The notes: generated by a model not told the origin, from the sequence alone. Counted from the stretch's first letter, positions 25,932 to 34,898 are shown. The stretch: DNA of 64,000 bases from UBA11606 sp049437325 (GCA_049437325.1 JBMTIM010000009.1:1-64000); one strand, 5' to 3'. Made by a program: numbers and translations.

Positions 25932-25945
25932 GCGGTGATCACCGC
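25932..25945. promoter_or_regulatory. 14-bp perfect palindrome in the lemA leader
   Basis: GCGGTGATCACCGC is perfectly self-complementary. It lies about 10 bp after the -10 box, at or just after the predicted transcription start. It could be an operator for a dimeric repressor or an RNA hairpin. Confidence 0.5.
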
Positions 25946-25966
25946 CATTCGGAGGTCGTACCCAAC

Positions 25967-26518
25967 ATGATCATCTTCCTGGTTCTGCTCGGCGTCGTGT
26001 TGTTGCTGGTCGTCTGGGTGATCAGCCTCTACAACAACCTCGTCAAGCTCCGAAACCGTATCGAGAACGCATGGGCGCAGATCGATGTGCAACTGAAGCG
26101 CCGTTGGGATCTGATCCCCAACCTGGTCGAGACCGTCAAGGGATACGCGGATCACGAACGGGAGACGCTCGAGGCAGTCATCGACGCCCGCAATGCGGCA
26201 ACCTCTGCTTCGGGGCCCCAGGAGTCCGCCGCCAACGAGAACATTCTCAGCGGTGCCCTGCGTCAGTTGTTCGCGGTCAGCGAGGCGTACCCGGAACTGA
26301 AGGCGAACCAGAACTTCCTCGAGTTGCAGGAAGAACTCACCGGCACCGAGGGTCGTATCGCCTACGCCCGCCAGCACTACAACGACCAGGTGCTGAAGTA
26401 CAACACGGCGATCGAGACCTTCCCGGCGGTGGTGATTGCCGGAGCGCTGCGCTTTACCGAGCGCGAGTACTTCGAAGCCGACGACGAATCGCGCGGCACC
26501 GTTTCCGTCGAGTTCTGA
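25967..26518 (+). CDS. LemA family protein
   Basis: A protein of 183 residues with one N-terminal membrane helix (2-22) and a helical domain. YNNLVKLRNRIENAWAQID and LKRRWDLIPNLVETVKGYA are the family hallmarks, and EEYPxLKANQNFxxLQ appears as AYPELKANQNFLELQ. LemA proteins sit at the membrane; their function is not known. They are commonly encoded beside an HtpX-like M48 peptidase. Here the neighbour is a degenerate relative of that peptidase. Confidence 0.92.
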   Translation: MIIFLVLLGVVLLLVVWVISLYNNLVKLRNRIENAWAQIDVQLKRRWDLIPNLVETVKGYADHERETLEAVIDARNAATSASGPQESAANENILSGALRQLFAVSEAYPELKANQNFLELQEELTGTEGRIAYARQHYNDQVLKYNTAIETFPAVVIAGALRFTEREYFEADDESRGTVSVEF

Positions 26519-26550
26519 GCCGAGTCCCTGACCGAGCGAAAGGTCGCCTG

Positions 26551-27258
26551 ATGCCCTCTGTGTCTGCCCCCGCGATCGCGTCGATCCCCGCCGTTCTCGT
26601 GGGGATCGTGGTCCTGCTTGTGCTCGTTTCCGTCGACCTGGTCGTGGCGCTCGCCGCCGCTGTCGGGTTGGCTGCCCTCACCCTGGTGTTGGTGCAGCGA
26701 ACGGCCACCAACCGTGTGCTCTCGTCGCTCGCCGCCGAGCAACTCGACGACGGTGTGGCGCCGCGCCTCGAGAGCCTGGTCGAGTCGATCTGCGCCAGTC
26801 ATGGCATCAACGAACCATCCTTGTACCTCGCGAAGACGTCGGCCGTGGATGCTGCGGTCGTCGGTCGCTCCGACGACACCCGTCTCGTCGTCACCCAGGG
26901 TTTGCTCGATCGGCTCGATCGGCTCGAACTCGAAGCAGTCGTCGCTCGTCAGCTCTCGATGTTCGGCTCCGGTGTGTTCTCCGGGACCGTGCTCGCATCG
27001 GTCGGCAGCCTGCTCGGCCCGCTCGGTGGCCGCATCCGTGCACGATTGCTCGACGGTCGCCGGTTCGTGATCGCCGATTTCGATGCAGTGGGAGTGACCA
27101 GGTATCCACCTGCACTCGCCTCTGCGTTCTCCAAGGCGTTGGAAAGTGCTCGCGTGACGCATCGGGCGGCCTCTGATCACCTGTGGATGATCGGAAGCGG
27201 AACCGATCCCGTTCAGCCCGATCTCGCTGAACGGGTCGATGCGCTGCGGGAACTGTGA
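26551..27258 (+). CDS. Degenerate M48 (HtpX-like) protein without HExxH
   Basis: A protein of 235 residues with two hydrophobic helices (about 10-50), then a domain that follows the M48 layout. SLYLAKTSAVDAAVVG stands for the usual NAFATG region. LELEAVVARQLSMFGSG stands where the HExxH helix should be, with both His replaced. FVIADFDAVGVTRYPPALASAFSKALE matches the segment around the third zinc ligand. So it looks like a pseudopeptidase, perhaps a scaffold for LemA. It overlaps the DUF3048 lipoprotein gene (GTGA). Confidence 0.75.
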   Translation: MPSVSAPAIASIPAVLVGIVVLLVLVSVDLVVALAAAVGLAALTLVLVQRTATNRVLSSLAAEQLDDGVAPRLESLVESICASHGINEPSLYLAKTSAVDAAVVGRSDDTRLVVTQGLLDRLDRLELEAVVARQLSMFGSGVFSGTVLASVGSLLGPLGGRIRARLLDGRRFVIADFDAVGVTRYPPALASAFSKALESARVTHRAASDHLWMIGSGTDPVQPDLAERVDALREL

Positions 27259-28403
27259 CGGTGGCCCGGCATCGGCAACGTTTCGTCCTGGTGTCGATGG
27301 CCCTCGCCCTCGCCGTGGCGTCGTGTGGAGCCGAGGACGACGGTGCTGTCGACGAGCAAGCCCAAGGTGACGATGCCCCGGGGCTCGAGCAATCCGCCGG
27401 GGAGGACCGACCTGCGAACGCTGATGAGCCGACGGAGTCGGCAGAACCACCACCTCGCATCGATCCTGGTCCCAAGGCCACCCTCACCGGGCTTCCGGCT
27501 GATGCATCGCTTGCGTCCACCCCTGCAGTCGTCGTGAAGATTTCCAACAACGATGATCGGAGTGTCGCAGCGCTGATCGGCATCGACTCCGCCGACATCG
27601 TGATCGAGGAGCGGATCGAAGACCGAGCGACACGCTTCGCTGCGATTTTTCACTCCGACCTTCCTCCACTGGTCGGCCCGGTGCGCTCGGCTCGAACCAC
27701 CGATGTCGATCTCATGCGCAATCTCGGCTCGCCGATCCTCGTCTTCTCCGGCGCCAACATTTCGGTTCTCAGCGAGATCCGCGACCTTTCACGCGACGGT
27801 GGCGTCGTGCCTGTCGTCAACGACGACTCCGAGACCTACCACTACCGCGACGGCGACTACTCGGCGCCCGACAATCTCTTCACCGATGCGGTCCTCGTCG
27901 GTGCGGATTTCGCCGAGGCTGCCGGTGCTGCCATGCCGATACTGGCTTTTCGCACCAACGAATCCGACACCCGTTCAGCGAGCATCGATGGCACCGGGGT
28001 GACCATCGAGGGTCGTGACGTCGTGAGCTTCGTCCATCACGGCGTCCTCGGGTACGTCCGCGTGCAGGACGGTGCTGTCCACGTCACTCGCGATGGAGTA
28101 CCGCTCACCGCCACCAACGTCGTGGTGATGCAGGTCGACTACGTCACCAACGCCGACGATGCCCAGTCGGTCGATGCGGTCACCACCGGAACCGGTGTTG
28201 TCAACGTGTTGATCGACGGCCGACGGTGGGAGGGGACCTGGAAGCGCGAGTCGGCAGAGGAGCCGTATTCGTTCTTCGATCGCAACGGGGTGGAGGTCGT
28301 GCTCGAACCAGGAACGACCTGGTTGACCCTTGTGCCGAAGGGGACCTATCGCTTCGAGGTGGAGGCCGAGATCGTCGGTCTCGTGGCCGGGGGCGCCGGA
28401 TAG
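27255..28403 (+). CDS. DUF3048 (YerB-like) lipoprotein
   Basis: A secreted lipoprotein of 382 residues. The lipobox ends at Cys24 (AVASC), an acidic low-complexity linker runs to about 70, and the DUF3048 domain follows. ARTTDVDLMRNLGSPILVFSGAN and VVNDDSETYHYRDGDYSAPDNLFTD are typical. The C-terminal part (VNVLIDGRRWEGTWKRES and FFDRNGVEVVLEPGTTWLTLVP) is the second family block. Function unknown. Last gene of the lemA operon. Its TAG stop forms the beginning of the pdxS -10 box. Confidence 0.88.
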   Translation: MTVARHRQRFVLVSMALALAVASCGAEDDGAVDEQAQGDDAPGLEQSAGEDRPANADEPTESAEPPPRIDPGPKATLTGLPADASLASTPAVVVKISNNDDRSVAALIGIDSADIVIEERIEDRATRFAAIFHSDLPPLVGPVRSARTTDVDLMRNLGSPILVFSGANISVLSEIRDLSRDGGVVPVVNDDSETYHYRDGDYSAPDNLFTDAVLVGADFAEAAGAAMPILAFRTNESDTRSASIDGTGVTIEGRDVVSFVHHGVLGYVRVQDGAVHVTRDGVPLTATNVVVMQVDYVTNADDAQSVDAVTTGTGVVNVLIDGRRWEGTWKRESAEEPYSFFDRNGVEVVLEPGTTWLTLVPKGTYRFEVEAEIVGLVAGGAG

Positions 28404-28406
28404 AGT
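28401..28406 (+). promoter_or_regulatory. -10 box of pdxS, fused to the DUF3048 stop codon
   Basis: TAGAGT; its TAG is the upstream stop. 7 nt before the pdxS ATG, no Shine-Dalgarno. Confidence 0.5.
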
Positions 28407-28413
28407 TTCGGGT

Positions 28414-29304
28414 ATGACCGAGACGAATCGTGCAACTGGTAGCCCCCTCGTCAAGCGGGGCCTCGCTGAGATGCTCAAGGGTGGCGTCATCATGGATGTC
28501 GTCAACCCTGAACAGGCCCGCGTCGCTGAAGATGCCGGTGCCGTGGCCGTGATGGCGCTGGAACGCGTGCCCTCCGACATCCGCAAGGACGGTGGCGTGT
28601 CCCGCATGTCCGACCCCGAGATGATCAGTGGCATCCAGGCAACGGTGTCGATCCCGGTGATGGCCAAGGCTCGCATCGGTCACTTCGCCGAGGCGCAGAT
28701 CCTGCAGGCACTCGATGTCGATTACATCGACGAGTCCGAGGTGCTCACCCCGGCCGACGAAACCCACCACATCGACAAGTGGGCGTTCGACGTCCCGTTC
28801 GTGTGTGGGGCAACGAACCTCGGCGAAGCGCTCCGTCGCATCAGCGAGGGTGCATGCATGATCCGCTCGAAGGGTGAGGCCGGGACCGGCAACGTCGTCG
28901 AAGCGGTCCGTCACATTCGTTCGATCGTCGGAGACATCAAGAAGATCGGTCAGGCTGACGAAGCGGAGTTGTTCGAGTGGGCCAAGCAACTTCGGGCCCC
29001 GTTGCCGCTCGTGCAGGAGATTGCCGAGACTGGCGAACTGCCCGTCCCGCTGTTTTGTGCCGGGGGCCTGTCGACGCCTGCCGACGCATCGCTTGTCATG
29101 CAACTCGGTGCGCAGGCGGTGTTCGTCGGTTCGGGCATCTTCAAGTCCGATGAGCCAGCGAAGATGGCGGCGGCCATCGTCGAGGCTGCAACGCACTATC
29201 AGGACCCGGACATTCTCGTGAAAGTCTCGACCGGTCTCGGCGATGCCATGAGAGGCCTCGAGATCGCCACGCTCGAGACGAAGCTCGCCGAGCGGGGTTG
29301 GTGA
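28414..29304 (+). CDS. pdxS: Pyridoxal 5'-phosphate synthase, lyase subunit PdxS
   Basis: A TIM-barrel enzyme of 296 residues that builds PLP from ribose 5-phosphate, glyceraldehyde 3-phosphate and ammonia delivered by PdxT. GGVIMDVVNPEQARVAEDAGA, the catalytic Lys of VMAKARIGH (about 85) and the second Lys of RSKGEAGTG (about 153) are present. The PLP made here is used by, among others, the TrpB-like enzyme at the left end. Coupled to pdxT by a GTGA overlap. Confidence 0.97.
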   Translation: MTETNRATGSPLVKRGLAEMLKGGVIMDVVNPEQARVAEDAGAVAVMALERVPSDIRKDGGVSRMSDPEMISGIQATVSIPVMAKARIGHFAEAQILQALDVDYIDESEVLTPADETHHIDKWAFDVPFVCGATNLGEALRRISEGACMIRSKGEAGTGNVVEAVRHIRSIVGDIKKIGQADEAELFEWAKQLRAPLPLVQEIAETGELPVPLFCAGGLSTPADASLVMQLGAQAVFVGSGIFKSDEPAKMAAAIVEAATHYQDPDILVKVSTGLGDAMRGLEIATLETKLAERGW

Positions 29305-29891
29305 GTCGCACCGTCGGCGTCCTCGCCCTGCAGGGGGCGTTCGCGGCGCACAGTGCGGTTCTGCGGTCGCTCGGGATCGACGCGGTCGAGGTGCGGACTG
29401 CCGAGCAGCTGGCCTGTGTCGACGCGCTCGTCCTTCCCGGCGGCGAATCGACCACCATGTCGATGCTGCTGGAGCGGTTCGGATTGCTCGAACCCCTCCG
29501 CAGTCGGATTCACGACGATCGACTCCCCGTCCTCGGTACCTGCGCGGGATTGATTCTTCTCGCCGACGAGATTCTCGACGGCCGTGCCGATCAGCACTGC
29601 CTCAAGGCACTGCCGCTTGCTGCGCGTCGCAACGGGTACGGGCGCCAGCTCGCCAGCTTCGAGACCGACCTCGACATCGTCGGCCTCGACGCGCCGTTCC
29701 ACGGCATCTTCATTCGGGCTCCGATCGTGGAACGCATCGGCGATGCGGTGGAGGTTCTCGCCGAGGTCGATGGTCAACCCGTCCTGTGCCGTCACGAGGG
29801 CGTTACGGTGGCGTCATTCCACCCAGAGTTGGCGGGTGATGCCCGGCTGCACAGGCAGTGGTTGAGCGACGCCGGTCTGATCACGGACTAG
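29301..29891 (+). CDS. pdxT: Pyridoxal 5'-phosphate synthase, glutaminase subunit PdxT
   Basis: A class I glutaminase of 196 residues that feeds ammonia to PdxS. GVLALQGAFAAH at the N-terminus, GGESTTM at about 48, the nucleophile Cys in GTCAGLILL at about 80, and the His-x-Glu pair in SFHPEL near the C-terminus complete the triad. The GTG at 29301 overlaps the pdxS stop and is preferred to the TTG one codon upstream. Confidence 0.96.
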   Translation: MSRTVGVLALQGAFAAHSAVLRSLGIDAVEVRTAEQLACVDALVLPGGESTTMSMLLERFGLLEPLRSRIHDDRLPVLGTCAGLILLADEILDGRADQHCLKALPLAARRNGYGRQLASFETDLDIVGLDAPFHGIFIRAPIVERIGDAVEVLAEVDGQPVLCRHEGVTVASFHPELAGDARLHRQWLSDAGLITD

Positions 29892-29921
29892 CGCCGGATT
29901 GAGTCGAGGAGGACGTCCCAC

Positions 29922-30671
29922 ATGAGTGGTCATTCCAAGTGGGCAACCATCAAGCACAAGAAGGGCGCTGCCGACGTCAAGCGGGGGAAGCTCTTCGCAA
30001 AACTGATCAAACAGGTCGAGGTGGCAGCGCGGACCGGTGGTGGCGACCCCGATTCCAACCCCACCTTGCGAACGATGTTCCAGAAGGCGCGCGACAACTC
30101 GGTACCGCTCGACACGATCGAGCGGGCGGTCAAGCGGGGCACCGGCGAACTGGAGGGGGTCAACTACGAGACGATCACCTATGAGGGGTATGCGCCCGGT
30201 GGCATCGCACTCCTCATCGAATGTCTCACCGACAACCGCAACCGCACATCGGGTGACGTTCGTTCCACGCTGTCGAAAAACGGTGGGTCGCTCGCCGAAC
30301 CCGGTGCTGTGTCGTGGCAGTTCGAACGCAAGGGCGTTGTGCTCGTGCCGACCTCGGTCGACGAGGACGAGGTGATGCTCGCTGCTCTCGACGCCGGCGC
30401 CGAAGACATCATCGACGAAGGCGAGATGTGGCGAGTCACCACCCCGCCATCGGAGCTTCCCGTGGTCAGGGAGGCGCTCGAGGCAGCGGGTATTGCCGTG
30501 GAATCCGCCGATCTGGCGATGCTGCCGACATCGACAGTCGAGGTGACCGATGTCGGGGCGGTCAAGCAACTACTGAAGTTGATGGACCTGCTCGATGACC
30601 TCGACGACGTCCAAGATGTCCACGGCAACATGGATGTTGCCGACGAACTGATGGACGAAGCCTCAGCCTGA
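29922..30671 (+). CDS. yebC: YebC/PmpR family protein
   Basis: A member (249 residues) of the YebC/TACO1 family, now linked to translation of difficult sequences and earlier to transcription control. SGHSKWATIKHKKGAADVKRG is the diagnostic N-terminus, followed by GGDPDSNPTLR and YEGYAPGG. AGGAGG stands about 8 nt before the ATG, a classical ribosome site that is rare in this window. It lies between pdxT and ruvC, as in mycobacteria, but here a two-gene ABC system on the other strand intervenes. Confidence 0.95.
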   Translation: MSGHSKWATIKHKKGAADVKRGKLFAKLIKQVEVAARTGGGDPDSNPTLRTMFQKARDNSVPLDTIERAVKRGTGELEGVNYETITYEGYAPGGIALLIECLTDNRNRTSGDVRSTLSKNGGSLAEPGAVSWQFERKGVVLVPTSVDEDEVMLAALDAGAEDIIDEGEMWRVTTPPSELPVVREALEAAGIAVESADLAMLPTSTVEVTDVGAVKQLLKLMDLLDDLDDVQDVHGNMDVADELMDEASA

Positions 30672-30679
30672 TCCTGTCT

Positions 30680-30698
30680 CACCGGGGGTCGACCGGTG
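30680..30698. terminator. GC hairpin between convergent yebC and ABC permease genes
   Basis: A perfect 6-bp stem, CACCGG and CCGGTG, with a 7-nt loop, no U tract, in the 40-bp gap between two stops. Confidence 0.45.
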
Positions 30699-30711
30699 AT
30701 CGGATCCGGTG

Positions 30712-31536
30712 TCAGACCCCGTCGGCCACGCCGAGGAGGCGCTGACGTTTGACTCCCCGCATACCGCGCCACGTCGAGACGATGCCGATGCTCCAGGCGA
30801 TCGCACCGATCATGACGGTTGTGGTCGTCGTCCCGTAGAGCGCTCCCGACGCCTGGGCATACGAGATTGCGATCAACGGCAGGGTGATGAGTCCCGATGC
30901 CTGCTGGGCAGCGGCTGTCGACTTCACCTTGCCTGAGAGACGGAGCACGAGCGACAGTCCGATCAGCAAAAAGCCGGGGAGGACCCACAACATCAGTAGC
31001 CACCATTGCTGGGTCGGGAAGAACCAACCACCGACCTCCGGGCCAACGATCAGGTTCACGATCAACGAGTAGGCCGTGAAGCCGACCATCGTCGTGAAGT
31101 AGCCGGGGACGAGCGATGCCATCAGTTTTCCGAGGTAGATCTCACTCGTGCTGGCGGGGGAGTGGGCGAGGAATTCGCCGGTGCCCCGCTCTCGTTCACC
31201 GACCAGGGATGCGGCGCCGACCGCTGTCGAGATCGTGAGGGGAACGACAACGGCCATCGGCGCAAAGAGGAACACCGCAAGGGCATAGGAGGTTCGCCCC
31301 TGCGGGGTATCTCCCTGGATCTGCTCCTGTGCTTGGGGTGGAAGAACCTCGAGGGTCTCGGCCACGTTCTGGACTGCTGGATTGTCACCAAGACTGGCGA
31401 TCGACAGCAGCAGCACCAGCGGCACCACCACGAAGAAGATGCTGCCGAGAATGCCCATCGGCATCCAGAAGTCCTTGGCCAGGACCAACTGCTTGACGTC
31501 GGTGCGGGCCACGGTGAACGTTCGGTGCCAGTTCAT
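30712..31536 (-). CDS. ABC-2 type permease
   Basis: A membrane protein of 274 residues with about six helices: FWMPMGILGSIFFVVVPLVLLL near the N-terminus, then a large external loop at about 45-75. The segment GERERGTGEFLAHSPASTSEIYLGKL is the typical ABC-2 intracellular helix. It should form the channel of an exporter driven by the ATPase encoded just upstream, to which it is joined by an ATGA overlap. Substrate unknown. Confidence 0.85.
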   Translation of the reverse strand: MNWHRTFTVARTDVKQLVLAKDFWMPMGILGSIFFVVVPLVLLLSIASLGDNPAVQNVAETLEVLPPQAQEQIQGDTPQGRTSYALAVFLFAPMAVVVPLTISTAVGAASLVGERERGTGEFLAHSPASTSEIYLGKLMASLVPGYFTTMVGFTAYSLIVNLIVGPEVGGWFFPTQQWWLLMLWVLPGFLLIGLSLVLRLSGKVKSTAAAQQASGLITLPLIAISYAQASGALYGTTTTTVMIGAIAWSIGIVSTWRGMRGVKRQRLLGVADGV

Positions 31537-32555
31537 CGGGCCACCTTCTCCCGGTCGGACCCGGTGTGAGCTGCCGCCGCTTCACCCTCCGAGAGGTCGC
31601 GGGTCGATCGGCGGACTGCGAAGTAGAGCTCCTCGAGCGAGGGCTCGTGAGGGATGATCTTGCGGATGCGGCAGCCGGTTGTGATCAGGGCTGCCACGAC
31701 ATCCGGGGTGACCGCCGGGTGGTCGAGCACCACCCTGGCCTCCGGGTCCCGGCCGCCTTCGCTCAAGGGTTCGATCCGCCGAACGCCGGGGAGCTCCGCG
31801 AGGTCCTCGAATGGCGCAACGGAGGCGGGATCGTGTTCGACGGCGATGAGCACCGAGTCTTCCGGCCAGTACTGTCGGACCAGGTCGGCTGGCGCACCTG
31901 CGACGAGGTCGGTGCCCGCATCGAGCACCACAATGTGGTCGGCAAGACCTTCTGCCTCGACGAGGTGATGGGTGCACATCACGACCGTGTGGCCGTCGGC
32001 GGTCATTTCTCGGATCAATCCGAGCACGGCTTGGGCCGACTCGGGATCGAGGCCCGAGGTCGGCTCGTCGAACAGCAACAGGCGCGGCTCGTGCAGCACC
32101 GAGCGGGCCAGCGCAAGTCGTGTCTTCATGCCGGTGGAGTAGCCGCCGACCTGCTCGTCGAGGGCGTGCTCGATGCCGAACCGTTCGGCCGAGGCCATTA
32201 CCCGAGCAGTGATGTTCGCCTTGTCGACGCCGTGGAGTTCGGCGGCATACACGAGGTTGTCCCAACCGCTGAGCCGGTCGTAGAGCGCCGGTTTGGCCGA
32301 CACCACACCGCATTCGCGGCGTACGGCTTCACCGTCGATGTCGGGGTCGAACCCCAGGGCGCGAATCGAACCGTGATCAGGGCTCATCGCTCCGGTGATG
32401 CATCGGATCGCCGTCGTCTTGCCGGCGCCGTTCGGGCCGAGGAGGACCGTGATGTTGCCCTGTGGTGCAACCACGGTGAGATCGCAGAGCGCTGGTTTGT
32501 CGTTGAACGACTTGAAAACGCCGTGCAGGGCAACGGCCGGAGTGTGTTGCGACAT
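31533..32555 (-). CDS. ABC-2 transporter ATP-binding protein
   Basis: An ATPase of 340 residues. Walker A is GPNGAGKTT at about 40, the signature is a divergent YSTGMKTRLALAR, Walker B is LLLFDEPTSGLD, and the switch His is in CTHHLVEA. A C-terminal extension of about 100 residues after the ATPase domain is common in the NatA/CcmA-type exporters. The ATG at 32555 was used; a GTG two codons upstream is possible. It diverges from ruvC. Confidence 0.9.
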   Translation of the reverse strand: MSQHTPAVALHGVFKSFNDKPALCDLTVVAPQGNITVLLGPNGAGKTTAIRCITGAMSPDHGSIRALGFDPDIDGEAVRRECGVVSAKPALYDRLSGWDNLVYAAELHGVDKANITARVMASAERFGIEHALDEQVGGYSTGMKTRLALARSVLHEPRLLLFDEPTSGLDPESAQAVLGLIREMTADGHTVVMCTHHLVEAEGLADHIVVLDAGTDLVAGAPADLVRQYWPEDSVLIAVEHDPASVAPFEDLAELPGVRRIEPLSEGGRDPEARVVLDHPAVTPDVVAALITTGCRIRKIIPHEPSLEELYFAVRRSTRDLSEGEAAAAHTGSDREKVAR

Positions 32556-32602
32556 GGTCACGCTTGTTCATCGGCTGCCACCACCGATTCTTGATGGTCG
32601 GA

Positions 32603-32608
32603 TAGAGT
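32603..32608 (+). promoter_or_regulatory. -10 box of the ruvCAB operon
   Basis: TAGAGT, 7 nt before the ruvC GTG, no Shine-Dalgarno. No LexA-type SOS box was seen near it. Confidence 0.5.
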
Positions 32609-32615
32609 CGTACAT

Positions 32616-33122
32616 GTGTTCGTTCTTGGGATCGACCCGGGTCTCTCGCGGTGCGGCTACGGCTGCATCGAACATGGGCGTTCGCCTCGTGCTGTTGCCG
32701 CAGGTGTGATCCGAACGGATCCAGGCGTCGATCTGCCCCAGCGCCTCGCCGAACTCCAATGCGAGGTTCGCTTGCTGATCGCCGACCTCCGGCCTCAGGT
32801 GGTGGCGATCGAGCGTGTCCTGTTCCAGCAGAACGTCAGTACTGCGATGGGGGTCGGGATGGCGTGCGGGATCGTCATGGCCGAAGCGGTTGTGGCCGAG
32901 TGCGATGTTGCCGAGTATTCGCCCAACGAGATCAAGCAAGCCGTTGCCGGGTACGGCGCGGCCGGCAAGCACGAGGTCGGTCAGATGGTCCAGACCCTTC
33001 TCGGGTTGCCCAAACGTCTGTCGCCGGCCGATGCCGCCGATGCTGCCGCTGTTGCACTCTGTCATCTGGCTCACGTTCCCGGTCGTTCTGCACGGGCCCG
33101 AGTGTCGGGAGTGTCCGCATGA
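32616..33122 (+). CDS. ruvC: Holliday junction endonuclease RuvC
   Basis: An RNase H-fold resolvase of 168 residues that cuts Holliday junctions. The acidic catalytic set is visible: Asp7 in VLGIDPGLSRCGYG, the Glu of AIERVLFQQN at about 68, and the Asp pair of PADAADAAAVALCH near the C-terminus. It overlaps ruvA by ATGA. The C-terminus is slightly short compared with E. coli but complete for actinobacteria. Confidence 0.96.
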   Translation: MFVLGIDPGLSRCGYGCIEHGRSPRAVAAGVIRTDPGVDLPQRLAELQCEVRLLIADLRPQVVAIERVLFQQNVSTAMGVGMACGIVMAEAVVAECDVAEYSPNEIKQAVAGYGAAGKHEVGQMVQTLLGLPKRLSPADAADAAAVALCHLAHVPGRSARARVSGVSA

Positions 33123-33727
33123 TCGGTTCGCTCCGAGGGCGACTGCTCGACCGCGGCCCCGACGGGGAACTGCTGATCGAAGTGGCCGGGGTCGGCTACC
33201 GGGTGTCGGTCACTCCATCGACGGCAATGTCGATCGGAGAGGTCGACGCCGACGTCTTCGTCCATATCGTGCACGCCGTTCGTGAAGACAGCGAGACGCT
33301 GTACGGCTTCGCCACCATCCACGAACGCCGCGTCTTCGAATCGCTCATCTCTGCGCACGGGGTCGGTCCTGCGCTCGGCCTCGCCATCTTGTCGGTGCAC
33401 GGTCCCGATGCACTGAGACGAGCGGTCGCCGAGGACGACATCGCCTCGCTGTGCCTCGTGCCCGGTGTCGGGAAGAAGACTGCGGCTCGTCTCGTGATGG
33501 AGTTGAAGTCGAAACTCGATCTCCCCGATATCGACAGCGTCGTGCGTGCGACCGACGGTGGGCCGGCGGTGTCGGGGACGGGCGCGCGCGCTGATGTCCG
33601 CACTGCCCTCGAAGGCCTGGGCTATGCCGCCGACGAGATTCACGCTGTCCTGGTCGACCTGCCGGCCGATGGTGAGACCAGTGATCTCCTCAAAGACGCA
33701 TTGCGCCGGCTGGCGTCCGGCGTCTGA
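33119..33727 (+). CDS. ruvA: Holliday junction helicase subunit RuvA
   Basis: A DNA-binding protein of 202 residues that holds the Holliday junction and recruits RuvB. N-terminal OB fold (MIGSLRGRLLDR, then EVAGVGYRV), two helix-hairpin-helix units (ISAHGVGPALGLAIL and LVPGVGKKTAARLVMELK) and the C-terminal RuvB-contact domain (DVRTALEGLGYAADEI). Starts within the ruvC stop. Confidence 0.96.
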   Translation: MIGSLRGRLLDRGPDGELLIEVAGVGYRVSVTPSTAMSIGEVDADVFVHIVHAVREDSETLYGFATIHERRVFESLISAHGVGPALGLAILSVHGPDALRRAVAEDDIASLCLVPGVGKKTAARLVMELKSKLDLPDIDSVVRATDGGPAVSGTGARADVRTALEGLGYAADEIHAVLVDLPADGETSDLLKDALRRLASGV

Positions 33728-33753
33728 GCTCGATGGTCTGCTAGGGATTCATC

Positions 33754-34821
33754 GTGGCCCGCGAAGAGCTGCTCTCTCCTTCCGAAGAACCAGACGACGT
33801 GGCCGTGCTGCTCGACGAGCCGGGCCTTCGGCCCCGCACGCTCACCGAATTCGTCGGGCAGCAGGAACTGAAAGGTCACCTCGGCGTCATGCTCGGAGCC
33901 GCTGCTCGCCGGCGCGAGGCAGCCGACCATCTGCTCTTCGCCGGTCCCCCTGGCCTGGGAAAGACGACACTGGCCAACATCATCGCCGCCGAAATGGGAA
34001 CCAACCTGCAGATCACCTCCGGACCGGCGCTCGAGCGGGCTGGCGATCTGGCCTCGATCCTGTCCAAACTCGAGGACGGCGACGTGCTGTTCATCGACGA
34101 GATCCACCGCCTCCCTCGTCCCGTGGAGGAGGTGCTGTATCCCGCAATGGAAGATTTCCGAATCGATGTCGTGCTCGGGAAGGGTCCGGCAGCGCGGTCG
34201 ATTCCGCTCGATCTGGCGAGGTTCACGCTCGTGGGTGCCACGACTCGGACCGGCTTGATCACCGGGCCGCTCCGTGACCGGTTCGGGCTGGTCGCCCGCC
34301 TCGACTACTACGAGGTCGCTGATCTCCAGTCGATCGCGATGCGGGCCGCCGGGATCCTCGGGGTCGATATCGACGAGGGTGGCGCCTTCGAGATCGCCCG
34401 ACGTTCGAGAGGTACACCTCGGATCGCAAATCGACTCCTCCGACAGGTCCGTGACTATGCCGATGTCGAGCGGGACGGCCACGTCGACGCTCGGGTCGCG
34501 TCGGACGGTCTCGCCTTCTTCGGTGTCGATGAGCTCGGTCTCGACAAGGCGAGCCGAGCAGTCGTCGAGAGTGTCTGCAAACGGTTCGGCGGCGGCCCCG
34601 TCGGCCTCTCGACGCTCGCAATCTCGATCAGTGAACCGACCGAGACGGTGGAGGATGTCTACGAGCCCTATCTGATCCAGCAGGGCCTGCTGATGCGGAC
34701 GCCGAGGGGCCGTGTCGCCACTCCGGCCGCGTACGCCCATCTGGGCATGACGCCTCCGCCGACGGTTGCCGAACCAGCCGACTCCGACCCACCGCCCGGT
34801 CTCTTCGACAGCAGCACGTAA
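33754..34821 (+). CDS. ruvB: Holliday junction branch-migration ATPase RuvB
   Basis: An AAA+ motor of 355 residues that drives branch migration. Walker A is GPPGLGKTT at about 68, Walker B is LFIDEIHRL at about 112, sensor 1 is LVGATTRTG and the arginine finger lies in GPLRDRFG. The C-terminal winged helix contains GGGPVGLSTLA. The GTG start (MAREELLSP) is 26 nt after ruvA, without a strong ribosome site. Confidence 0.97.
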   Translation: MAREELLSPSEEPDDVAVLLDEPGLRPRTLTEFVGQQELKGHLGVMLGAAARRREAADHLLFAGPPGLGKTTLANIIAAEMGTNLQITSGPALERAGDLASILSKLEDGDVLFIDEIHRLPRPVEEVLYPAMEDFRIDVVLGKGPAARSIPLDLARFTLVGATTRTGLITGPLRDRFGLVARLDYYEVADLQSIAMRAAGILGVDIDEGGAFEIARRSRGTPRIANRLLRQVRDYADVERDGHVDARVASDGLAFFGVDELGLDKASRAVVESVCKRFGGGPVGLSTLAISISEPTETVEDVYEPYLIQQGLLMRTPRGRVATPAAYAHLGMTPPPTVAEPADSDPPPGLFDSST

Positions 34822-34898
34822 CCGCTCGCACAGGCCTCTTCGGCGAGAACTGCGGATGCGTCCACCGTGCAACCGGCTGTGTTTCGCAAGCGGTCCCG

